Origin: Clostridiales bacterium UBA929
GTDB taxonomy: Bacteria > Bacillota > Clostridia > Oscillospirales > UBA929
Length of the DNA stretch: 7,595 nucleotides
Reading direction: 5' to 3'
NCBI GenBank assembly: GCA_002293625.1
Contig: DBDP01000028.1
Location: 1-7,595 of the forward strand
The position numbers and the translations under genes were made by a program. The notes beneath the pieces were generated by a model. It was not told the DNA's origin and ran no database searches. It worked only from the letters and a program-made list of their open reading frames with translations. Positions 1 to 6,456 of the stretch are shown piece after piece (the first letter of the stretch is position 1; every line of letters begins with the position of its first letter).

Positions 1-1087
1 CCGGCGTCAGCGCGACACCCGCTTCGGCGCAAAGCGCGACGACCCGTTTGGCGCAGCCCTCCGGCGCGTTGAAACTGACAAAATAGCCGCCCTCCGGCGC
101 TTCCCAGTCGCAACCGGGAAGCCCGCCCAACTCGCGGCGCAGCGTCTCCTCAACCAGCGCGAACTTGGGTCGCAGAATCTCCGCGTGGCGGCGCATATGG
201 GCATACACGCCCTCCGCGCCCCCGAAGAAGCGGACATGCATCAGCTGGCGCAGCTTGTCAGGACCGATCATCTGCGCCGACAGGCGCTTTTTGATATACG
301 CGCAGTTTTCCTCGCTTGACGCGAGGCAGGACACCGCAGCACCCGGGAAGCTCACCTTGGAAAAGGACATGAACACCAGCGGCATATCCGGCCGCCCCGC
401 CTTCGCGCATTCGCGCACGATGTTTGGGATGCGCGGGCGCTCGTAGGAAAACTGATGGATACCGTAGGCATTGTCCCAATATATGCGGAAATCATGCGCC
501 GCAGGTTTCAGCCGCGCGAAGCGCATGACCGTATCCTCGGAGTAAACGACGCCGCCGGGGTTGGAGAACACCGGCACGCACCAAATGCCCTTAATCAGAG
601 GATCAGAGGAAACGAGACGCTCCACCTCGTCCATATCCGGCCCATCCGGCGTCATTTCGATGGGGATCATCTCGATGTGGAAGTAGTCGCAGATCGTAAA
701 GTGCCGGTCGTAGCCCGGCGACGGGCAGAGGAAACGCACATGCCCTTGCGCCGCCCACGGAACATTCTCCCGAACCCCGCGCGACATGTTGGACGCGATG
801 TTGTCAAACATCAGCGCGAGCGAGGAGTTACCGCCGACGATGACTTCACCGGGCGTTAAGTCCAAAATGTCGGCGAAGACGCGCCGCATTTCGGGCAGAC
901 CGTCCAGAATGCCGTAGGAACGGCAGTCCGCTCCGCTCTCAGAAAGGTAATCGTCGTCGCCGAGGCAGGTCAGCAGTCCCCGCGATAAATCAAGCTGTGC
1001 TTTTGACGGTATGCCGCGCGTCATATTTAAGGTCAGCCCGCGCGATACAAAGGCTTGATGCCGCGCGGCGTAAGAGGATGGATTCAT
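1..1087 (-). CDS. Aspartate aminotransferase-like PLP enzyme, type Ic (partial, C-terminus beyond window)
   Basis: This frame reads without a stop from the ATG at 1087 to the window edge, giving 362 codons. I see a fold-type I aminotransferase: MTRGIPS near residue 22, YGILDGLPEMRR near 58-69, GGNSSLALMFDN near 85-96, SNPGG at 175-179 (the Asn that contacts substrate and cofactor), DNAYG at 205-209 (the Asp that pairs with the pyridine nitrogen), and SFSKVSFPG at 241-249, with Lys244 as the likely PLP Schiff-base lysine. The MTRG...GLPEMR pattern is that of the type Ic aspartate aminotransferase group (Pfam Asp_aminotransf, PF12897), usually about 420-430 residues, so roughly 60 are missing. 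Expected chemistry is transfer of an amino group between an amino acid, probably aspartate, and 2-oxoglutarate; substrate is not proven. I chose this ATG because the conserved block starts 20 residues later. An AAAGGA lies at 1104-1099, 11 nt upstream, which is rather far. It follows DUF1846 after 43 bp, so it may be the last operon gene or have its own promoter. Confidence 0.85.
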   Translation of the reverse strand, partial: MNPSSYAARHQAFVSRGLTLNMTRGIPSKAQLDLSRGLLTCLGDDDYLSESGADCRSYGILDGLPEMRRVFADILDLTPGEVIVGGNSSLALMFDNIASNMSRGVRENVPWAAQGHVRFLCPSPGYDRHFTICDYFHIEMIPIEMTPDGPDMDEVERLVSSDPLIKGIWCVPVFSNPGGVVYSEDTVMRFARLKPAAHDFRIYWDNAYGIHQFSYERPRIPNIVRECAKAGRPDMPLVFMSFSKVSFPGAAVSCLASSEENCAYIKKRLSAQMIGPDKLRQLMHVRFFGGAEGVYAHMRRHAEILRPKFALVEETLRRELGGLPGCDWEAPEGGYFVSFNAPEGCAKRVVALCAEAGVALTP

Positions 1088-1130
1088 AAGGGTGACAGTC
1101 CTTTCCGTATACTATTATGCATACGCGTTT
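1088..1130 (-). other. Short gap between DUF1846 and the aminotransferase
   Basis: This 43-bp gap is AT-richer than its surroundings. It holds the short palindromes GTATAC (1107-1112) and ATGCAT (1117-1122) and the AAAGGA that may serve the aminotransferase. A CATAAT could act as a weak -10, but no acceptable -35 lies at the right distance. There is no hairpin with a U-run, so I see no terminator, and read-through from the operon is likely. Confidence 0.4.
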
Positions 1131-2612
1131 TTACCGATGGTATAGCTGTGTTGTCTCATATTTAGCCTCGCAGGTCAGGTTGACGCCGAGGTGGCGGAAG
1201 GTGTTTTGGTCGACCCGCGAGAGCAGCACGGTCGAATGCGCTTCGCAGTCCCGCAGATGCTCCAACTGCTCCATCGCAAGTTCCGCCGAGGGGTTGTTGG
1301 AAGCCGCGCTGATGGTCAGCGCGATCAAAACCTCGTCGGTATGCAGGCGCGGGTTTCGGTTACCCATGTGGTTGATTTTAAGGTGTTGTATCGGCTTGAT
1401 GATGTTGGGCGAGATAAGCCGCATCCGCTTGGGGATATGCCCCAGCGCCTTCAGCGCGTTGAGCAGCGCCGCCGATGACGCGCCGAGCAGCGGGGTGGTC
1501 TTGCCGGTAACGATCCTTCCGTCGGGAAGTTCGATGGCGACGGACGGACCGCCGGTCTCTTCGGAGCGCGCAAGCGCCGCTCCCACCACGGAGCGGTTTT
1601 CGGGTGTTACGCCTACCTGACGCATCAGAAGCTCCAGTTTACTGATCGCCTCCTGCCCGCCGAAGCCCTGACGCCTCTCGCAGAGAGCCTCGTAGTATCT
1701 CCGTATGATTTCCTGTTTCGACGCGTCGCATACGGCTTCGTCGTCGGTGACGCAAAAGCTGATCATATTCACGCCCATATCGGTCGGGCTTTTATACGGC
1801 GAGGTTCCCATAATCCGCTCAAAAATGAGACGCAGAACGGGGAACACCTCCATATCGCGGTTATAGCTGACGGCGGTTTCCCCATGCGCCTCCAAATGGT
1901 ACGGGTCGATCATAATCACGTCGTTCAGGTCGGCGGTGGAGGCTTCATACGCCAAGTTGACCGGGTGCTGAAGCGGCAGGCTCCAAACGGGAAAGGTCTC
2001 GTATTTAGCGTACCCCGCGGTATGCCCGCGTTTCTGTTCGTGGTATAGCTGCGAAAGGCAGACGGCCATCTTTCCGCTGCCCCCGCCGGGCGCGGTGACG
2101 ACAACGAGGCGGCGCTCGGTTTCCACATACTCGTTGCGCCCGAACCCGTCGTCACTCAGCACAAGCTGCACATTGGCGGGGTAATCCTCAATCGGGTAAT
2201 GCTTGTAGGTTTTCACGCCCAGCGCATCCAGACGCTTGAGGAAGCGGTCGGCCGCTTCCTGGTTTCTATACTGCGTTACGACGACGCTGCCGACGGTCAA
2301 TCCCGAGGCGCGGAACGCATCGATCAAACGCAGCACCTCTTGATCGTAGGTGATGCCCAAGTCGCCGCGCCGTTTGCTCTCCTCAATGTCCCCCGCGTAA
2401 ATCACAATCACAATTTCCGCTTCGTCGCGCAGTTCCTGCAGCATCCGTATCTTGCTGTCCGGCTCAAAACCGGGCAGGACGCGGCTCGCATGATAATCGT
2501 CAAACAATTTTCCGCCGAATTCCAAATAGAGCTTTCCGCCGAACTGCTCGATCCGTTCGGAGATTTTCCGGGACTGCAATTGCAGGTACAGCCCGTTGTC
2601 AAACCCGATCAT
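1131..2612 (-). CDS. DUF1846 family protein, function unknown
   Basis: This 493-residue protein matches what I remember of the DUF1846 family (PF08903), which is widespread in Bacillota, about 490-500 residues long and without an established function. Recognisable blocks are the N-terminus MIGFDNGLYLQLQS, an alpha/beta segment with hydrophobic strands (EIVIVIYAGDIE at 66-77), a glycine-rich P-loop-like motif VTAPGGGSGKMA (about 172-183, Lys181) followed by CLSQLYHE, the acidic stretch MIDPYHLEAHG near 234-244, and a conserved C-terminal segment HMGNRNPRLHTDEVLIAL. The P-loop-like motif suggests nucleotide or phosphate binding, but it is not a strict Walker A, so this is inference. The frame stays open back to 2702, but I set the start at the ATG at 2612. 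It fits the family N-terminus, is preceded by GGGGGA at 2622-2617, and overlaps the esterase stop as ATGA. No signal peptide or membrane segment is visible. Its coupling to a mannan esterase gene is unusual and unexplained. Confidence 0.9.
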   Translation of the reverse strand: MIGFDNGLYLQLQSRKISERIEQFGGKLYLEFGGKLFDDYHASRVLPGFEPDSKIRMLQELRDEAEIVIVIYAGDIEESKRRGDLGITYDQEVLRLIDAFRASGLTVGSVVVTQYRNQEAADRFLKRLDALGVKTYKHYPIEDYPANVQLVLSDDGFGRNEYVETERRLVVVTAPGGGSGKMAVCLSQLYHEQKRGHTAGYAKYETFPVWSLPLQHPVNLAYEASTADLNDVIMIDPYHLEAHGETAVSYNRDMEVFPVLRLIFERIMGTSPYKSPTDMGVNMISFCVTDDEAVCDASKQEIIRRYYEALCERRQGFGGQEAISKLELLMRQVGVTPENRSVVGAALARSEETGGPSVAIELPDGRIVTGKTTPLLGASSAALLNALKALGHIPKRMRLISPNIIKPIQHLKINHMGNRNPRLHTDEVLIALTISAASNNPSAELAMEQLEHLRDCEAHSTVLLSRVDQNTFRHLGVNLTCEAKYETTQLYHR

Positions 2613-4105
2613 AGAGTCCCCCGGAACGGCGAAGCCGGAAGCCCGTTGATTCCGTATAGCTGTGCTACGCAGTACGCCCGCCACGCGTAACGCACGGCGC
2701 ACGGTTCGAAGACCTCTTTCGCCGACAAAACCAGTGTGTCTTTTTCAACCTTGACAGGTTCGCAAGCATAAAAGATTCCGTCGCCGCCGGCAAGCTCGAA
2801 CAGCCCGTTCCCGCGAAGCTCCAGCGTTTGGTCAAAGATAACGCGTACTTCACTGCCTGAACGTTCGAAGTGCAGGACGGAAGGACCGTCAGCCTCTATA
2901 GCTTTGCCGTACACGTTCTTCAACGCTTGCAGCGCCAGCCGGTGTCCCACCGGCTCTTTGTCTGTGGGGTGGATGTTGTCCAGCTCCCCGCAGTCGGGGA
3001 CGACGGCAAGCCCCGTGTTCCTCACAAAGCGCGACACGCGGAGCTGCGCTTCGCGCAAACGCGGCCAGTCCTCGCTGACCCAGCCGTTCTCAATGCTCTC
3101 GGTGGTGTCGTACATCGGCAGCTGCACAAACAAAAACGGCAGCGAATCGTCCTTGAAATCCTCCCGCCACTGACCGATCAACGCGCACATCCAGTCGTAA
3201 TAGTCTTCGCTGCGGCTCCAGTCTTCCTCTCCCTGATAATAGAGGAAGCCTTTCAGCGCGAGCGGCGCGACGCGGGAAAGCATGGTTTCGTATAAACCGT
3301 TCGGGCGGAAGGGGGAGCTTGGTCCCGGAGGCTGCGGCCACGGGTTTTCCCCGCACTCCGCGATAATCTCCCGCCACGGCGTTTTGGGGTTCTTCGCCCA
3401 CATGGCGTCGCTTTTTTCTTTCCAAATATCGTATATACGGTTGTATTCGACCATGTCGCGCTCATATTCCTCTTCGCTTTTGTTGCCGCCGCGCTCCATG
3501 TAGTCTTCGATATACCGCCGCCCGGAAACAATTTTCGAAAGCCGTTCGCGGCTCATCCAAGCGGCCGCCGACGTGCCGCCCCAGTTGCAGCCGACAATGC
3601 CGACCGGCACGCCTGTCTCTGCGCGAATCTCTTTTGAAAACCAGTACGCGACCGCCGAAAAATCGCCGGTGCCCGTTTGCCAGCGGGAGCCGCGCTCGGC
3701 TTCCTCCAGACGCGCCCCGGTATAGGGACATCTCGGCACGTTGTAAAACCGCAGCAGATTGTCTTGCGCCGCGTCAATCTCCCTTTGCCCGTCCTTAGCG
3801 TCGCGGAGCGGCCACTCCATATTGCTTTGCCCCCCGGCAAGCCAAACGTCGCCGAACAAGACATCCTCCAGCCGAAGTTCTTCGCCGCTTCCGCTCACCG
3901 TCAGGACGCAGGGTTCCCCGACCTCCTGCGGCGGCAGAGCGACGCTCCAGCGTCCGTTTCGCACGACGCACGACCGCTCGGTGTCACGTACCCGCACGGT
4001 AACCTCGGTGCCGTCGGCACCTTCTCCCCAAACAGAAAAGTGCTTATCGCGCTGTAAAATCATATGACTTCCAAAAACGGCGGCAAGCCGCAACGCTCCG
4101 CTCAT
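2609..4105 (-). CDS. SASA/SGNH-type carbohydrate acetylesterase (sialate O-acetylesterase-like)
   Basis: The 498-residue product belongs to the sialate O-acetylesterase-like SASA family (PF03629, formerly DUF303), serine hydrolases of SGNH type that remove O-acetyl groups from sugars. After an N-terminal beta-rich region (about 1-85, with FGSHMILQRD and VTVRVRD), the catalytic part begins with GDVWLAGGQSNMEWPL. Ser94 in GQSNM is the likely nucleophile. NWGGTSAAAW (174-183) and YYQGEED (289-295) are further family blocks, and DNIHP (376-380) carries the likely catalytic Asp376 and His379. A beta-rich tail follows. There is no signal peptide, so it should act in the cytoplasm. Between mannoside phosphorylases and DUF1846, the likely substrate is acetylated manno- or glucomannooligosaccharide, not sialic acid; no sialate gene is nearby. 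This is inference from context. The start overlaps the upstream stop as ATGA and has a strong AAGGGGAG at 4120-4113, 7 nt away. An acetylxylan- or other sugar-specific esterase remains possible. Confidence 0.88.
   Translation of the reverse strand: MSGALRLAAVFGSHMILQRDKHFSVWGEGADGTEVTVRVRDTERSCVVRNGRWSVALPPQEVGEPCVLTVSGSGEELRLEDVLFGDVWLAGGQSNMEWPLRDAKDGQREIDAAQDNLLRFYNVPRCPYTGARLEEAERGSRWQTGTGDFSAVAYWFSKEIRAETGVPVGIVGCNWGGTSAAAWMSRERLSKIVSGRRYIEDYMERGGNKSEEEYERDMVEYNRIYDIWKEKSDAMWAKNPKTPWREIIAECGENPWPQPPGPSSPFRPNGLYETMLSRVAPLALKGFLYYQGEEDWSRSEDYYDWMCALIGQWREDFKDDSLPFLFVQLPMYDTTESIENGWVSEDWPRLREAQLRVSRFVRNTGLAVVPDCGELDNIHPTDKEPVGHRLALQALKNVYGKAIEADGPSVLHFERSGSEVRVIFDQTLELRGNGLFELAGGDGIFYACEPVKVEKDTLVLSAKEVFEPCAVRYAWRAYCVAQLYGINGLPASPFRGTL
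2617..2622 (-). promoter_or_regulatory. Ribosome binding site that decides the DUF1846 start
   Basis: GGGGGA on the minus strand lies 4 nt before the ATG at 2612. With the ATGA overlap with the esterase stop, it favours this start over the possible upstream start at 2702. Confidence 0.55.
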
Positions 4106-5283
4106 TCTTTGTCTCCCCTTCCCAAAACGGCTAAGTTTCGCTCGATCAGCGCCATTCTCTGCTTCACGCAGTCCGCCGAACGCAACGCGTCGGGCGGGGT
4201 GCCGAATACATAGTCCGTCAGGCGTTCCACGGTCGTGGAGGCGACGTGCAGGCGGGTATCGGAGGAGGCGTAATAGATATATACGCTGCCGTCTTTGTCG
4301 TCGATCGCGCCGTTGGTAAAGACCACGTTACTAACGTCGCCGATGCGCTCGAAGTGCGCCGGAGCGATCAGGTAACCGCCCGGTTCGGCGGTCACGCGCC
4401 ATGGCTCGTCCAAATCGGTGGCGAACGCGTAGATGACGTAGCGCAGCCCGGCGGCGGTATTACGCACACCGTGGGCGATGTGAATCCAGCCGCGCGGCGT
4501 GTAAATCGGGACAGCGCCCGCGCCGTTCTTTTCCTCCGTGATCGTATGGTAACGCCGTGCGCTGGTGATGCGCTCTTCATCAATCACGGCGCGGGTAATG
4601 TCATCGCAGGTTCCGAACCCGATGCCGCCGCCGCTTCCGGTGTCGATGAAACTGTCCATCGGGCGGGTGAAGAAGGCGTACTTGCCGTTCACGAAACGCG
4701 GAAACAGCGCCACATTGCGCTGCTGCGGGGAACGGAGCGTCACCAAATTCGGCAGACGTTCCCATGTTTTTAAGTCTTTGGTTCGCGCGATTCCGGCGGC
4801 GGCGACGGCCGCCGACAGACTGGCGCTGCTTCTGTCTTTACTCTCTGAGCAGAATACGCCGTAGATCCAGCCGTCCTGATGCGCCGTCAGGCGCATATCA
4901 TATACGTTCGTTTCATCCGGCTCGGTGTCGGGCAGTTCCACCGGACGATCCCAAAAACGAAACCCCTCTGTAGGTTTATCGCTTTCGGCGACGGCGAAGA
5001 AGGACTTGCGGTCGCTGCCCTCCACCCTCGCGGCGAGATAATATTTGCCGTTCAGCTTCAGCGCGCCCGCGTTGAAAACAGCGTTGACGCCCAGCCGCTC
5101 CAAAAATAGCGGGTTGGTTTCGGCGTTTACGTCGTATTTCCAAAAGGGCGGGACATGCCGCGCCGTCAGCACGGGATGCTCCCAGCGGGTAAACACGCCG
5201 TTGGAGCGGGGCGCGGGCGCGTTGGGTCTTTGGATCAGGCGCTCATACCGGCGCTCGACCTTTTTGTATTCGGGGTGTATCAT
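4102..5283 (-). other. Phosphorylase module with possible independent start (GH130 4-O-beta-mannosyl-glucose phosphorylase)
   Basis: This marks the second half of the fused frame as a possible protein of its own. The ATG at 5283 encodes Met392 of the fusion, and translation from it gives 393 residues, close to what I recall for stand-alone mannosylglucose phosphorylases (about 390). The first residues, MIHPEYKKVERRYERLIQRPN, look like the normal N-terminal helix of this subfamily. Asp129 in local numbering falls within two positions of the catalytic Asp131 I recall for the B. fragilis enzyme. An AAGGGGAG lies 5 nt upstream, so initiation here is plausible even if the full-length fusion is also made. 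Nothing in the sequence shows which product dominates. Confidence 0.6.
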
Positions 5284-6456
5284 ACGCTCTCCCCTTACGA
5301 TCTCTAAACACATCCGCCCGTTGTGGTAGGGGCATTTCCACTCCTCCACGACCGGCTTCCGCCTCGCGGTATGATCCCCGTTCGGGGTCACCTCGCTCAG
5401 CCATTCCGATCCGGCGCGTTTGTCGACGATCTTTTCTTCTATGAAACGGAGAATCTCCTCCGCCGTCCGGCGGTATTCGGGGTTGCCCGGATGCTTCCCT
5501 GCCATATGGAGGAACCCCACGACCGCTTCGGCCTGCACCCACCAAATGCGGGATTCGTCCTCGGTTCCGCGCTCGCATTCGTTGCGCAGCGAACCTTCGC
5601 GGAAAGCGCGGATGCGGACGTTTTCGGCGAGTTTCGAGCAGATTGCCTGTATTTTACGCAGCAGGGCGTCGTCGCCCAGCAGTTCGCAACCCCATTCCAC
5701 AAGCCACGACGCTTCAATGTCGTGACCGTAGGAAGTCAGGTCAATCAAACTGTTCCAATCCGCGTCAAAGAAAACCTCCTGGCGCTCTTTTGCGGGGTTG
5801 TATATCCTATCCGCGAAGGTATCCAAGATGCCGCGCATCTTTTGCGCCACGGCGGGGTCTTTCTCCGCGCGGTACAGACCGCCGTAGGCTTCAAAAACAT
5901 GCAGGAGCGTGTTCATCGTCCGCTCCGCCATCACGCCGTTTTCGGAGAGCTTTTCGTTGCCCGACGGGCGGAAGAGACGGTCATACGCTTCGCCGTACCC
6001 GCCCGGGATGGTACATTTACTCTCGATCAGCCCAAAAAGCTCTTTTGCCAGCGACAGCGCGTCCCGGTCGTGAGCCGCCTCATAATACGCCGACAGGGCG
6101 TAGACGGCGAATGCTTGATTGTAGGTGTGCTTGGTCGTGTCAGACGGTTGCCCGTCATACGTAACCGACCAGTATACACCGCCGTGTTCACGGTCGATAC
6201 AGCGCCCGACCAAGAATTCGTAAGCGTGGCGGGCATAGGGAAGCAGGTCGTCCCGCTTCAAAACACGCGCCGCCTCGGAAAAAAACCACAGAATCCGGCT
6301 GTTTAGGATGCAGCCCTTGACCGCCTGTTTGTACAGGTTCAGGTCAATGTCCATAAACCCGTAAAAGCCGCCGTGTTCCTCATCCCGCAGACCCTGCCAA
6401 AAGGGGAGGATGTTCCCCTCCAGCATTCTTAGGGCTGTGTCGCGTACTGATTTCAT
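4102..6456 (-). CDS. Bifunctional cellobiose/mannobiose 2-epimerase - GH130 mannosylglucose phosphorylase fusion
   Basis: One 784-residue frame joins two complete enzymes. Residues 1 to about 391 are an AGE-superfamily cellobiose 2-epimerase, an (alpha/alpha)6 barrel of about 390 residues, which turns beta-1,4-mannobiose into mannosyl-glucose. Its expected catalytic residues are visible: Arg54 (LNSRILWFFSEA), His186 (TLLHVFEAYGG), His245 (GHDIEASWL) and His378 (CPYHNGRMCLEI). Residues 392-784 are a GH130 4-O-beta-mannosyl-glucose phosphorylase of normal length (393), which cleaves that product with phosphate to mannose 1-phosphate and glucose. The likely proton-donor Asp is Asp520 in VYDMRLT. 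FNAGA, RVEGSDRKSFFA, SGGGIG, HGVRNTAAGLRY and YYASSDTR also match what I remember of R. albus and Bacteroides fragilis enzymes. No linker separates the halves: the epimerase ends near LEIVRGER, and the next residue, Met392, has its own ribosome binding site. The start overlaps the upstream stop as ATGA behind a weak GGGTAAGAG. Domain identity is secure. Whether the cell makes one protein or two is open, because a one-base change at 5291-5294 would separate them. Confidence 0.9.
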   Translation of the reverse strand: MKSVRDTALRMLEGNILPFWQGLRDEEHGGFYGFMDIDLNLYKQAVKGCILNSRILWFFSEAARVLKRDDLLPYARHAYEFLVGRCIDREHGGVYWSVTYDGQPSDTTKHTYNQAFAVYALSAYYEAAHDRDALSLAKELFGLIESKCTIPGGYGEAYDRLFRPSGNEKLSENGVMAERTMNTLLHVFEAYGGLYRAEKDPAVAQKMRGILDTFADRIYNPAKERQEVFFDADWNSLIDLTSYGHDIEASWLVEWGCELLGDDALLRKIQAICSKLAENVRIRAFREGSLRNECERGTEDESRIWWVQAEAVVGFLHMAGKHPGNPEYRRTAEEILRFIEEKIVDKRAGSEWLSEVTPNGDHTARRKPVVEEWKCPYHNGRMCLEIVRGERMIHPEYKKVERRYERLIQRPNAPAPRSNGVFTRWEHPVLTARHVPPFWKYDVNAETNPLFLERLGVNAVFNAGALKLNGKYYLAARVEGSDRKSFFAVAESDKPTEGFRFWDRPVELPDTEPDETNVYDMRLTAHQDGWIYGVFCSESKDRSSASLSAAVAAAGIARTKDLKTWERLPNLVTLRSPQQRNVALFPRFVNGKYAFFTRPMDSFIDTGSGGGIGFGTCDDITRAVIDEERITSARRYHTITEEKNGAGAVPIYTPRGWIHIAHGVRNTAAGLRYVIYAFATDLDEPWRVTAEPGGYLIAPAHFERIGDVSNVVFTNGAIDDKDGSVYIYYASSDTRLHVASTTVERLTDYVFGTPPDALRSADCVKQRMALIERNLAVLGRGDKE
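4113..4120 (-). promoter_or_regulatory. Ribosome binding site of the esterase gene
   Basis: AAGGGGAG on the minus strand lies 7 nt before the ATG at 4105, inside the last codons of the upstream phosphorylase. With the ATGA overlap it fixes the esterase start and suggests translational coupling. Confidence 0.7.
5289..5296 (-). promoter_or_regulatory. Internal ribosome binding site ahead of the phosphorylase module
   Basis: Read on the minus strand, AAGGGGAG lies 5 nt before the ATG at 5283. The same 8-mer precedes the esterase start at 4105. A Shine-Dalgarno of this strength inside a coding frame, exactly where the second enzyme would begin, supports either a relic of a separate gene or continued internal initiation. 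Its GGGG run (5294-5291) is also where loss of one base would split the frame into two genes. Confidence 0.6.

Noticed and set aside
455..859. A 134-codon plus-strand open frame opposite the aminotransferase
   Set aside because: The minus strand gives an uninterrupted, motif-rich aminotransferase through the whole region, so the plus-strand frame is a shadow.
1107..1124. A promoter or operator for the aminotransferase in the 43-bp gap
   Set aside because: A CATAAT is present, but the hexamer 17 bp upstream (TACCAT) is a poor -35, and the longer palindrome is imperfect, with only 5 of 9 positions pairing.
2613..2702. A 30-residue N-terminal extension of the DUF1846 protein from an ATG at 2702
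   Set aside because: It would overlap the esterase by about 90 bases and add a basic, non-conserved stretch. The ATG at 2612 has a ribosome binding site, an ATGA overlap and the family N-terminus.
5323..6306. A 327-codon open frame on the plus strand opposite the epimerase
   Set aside because: The opposite strand encodes a clear epimerase with catalytic residues. GC-rich codon bias commonly opens an antisense frame, and the plus-strand product shows no recognisable family.
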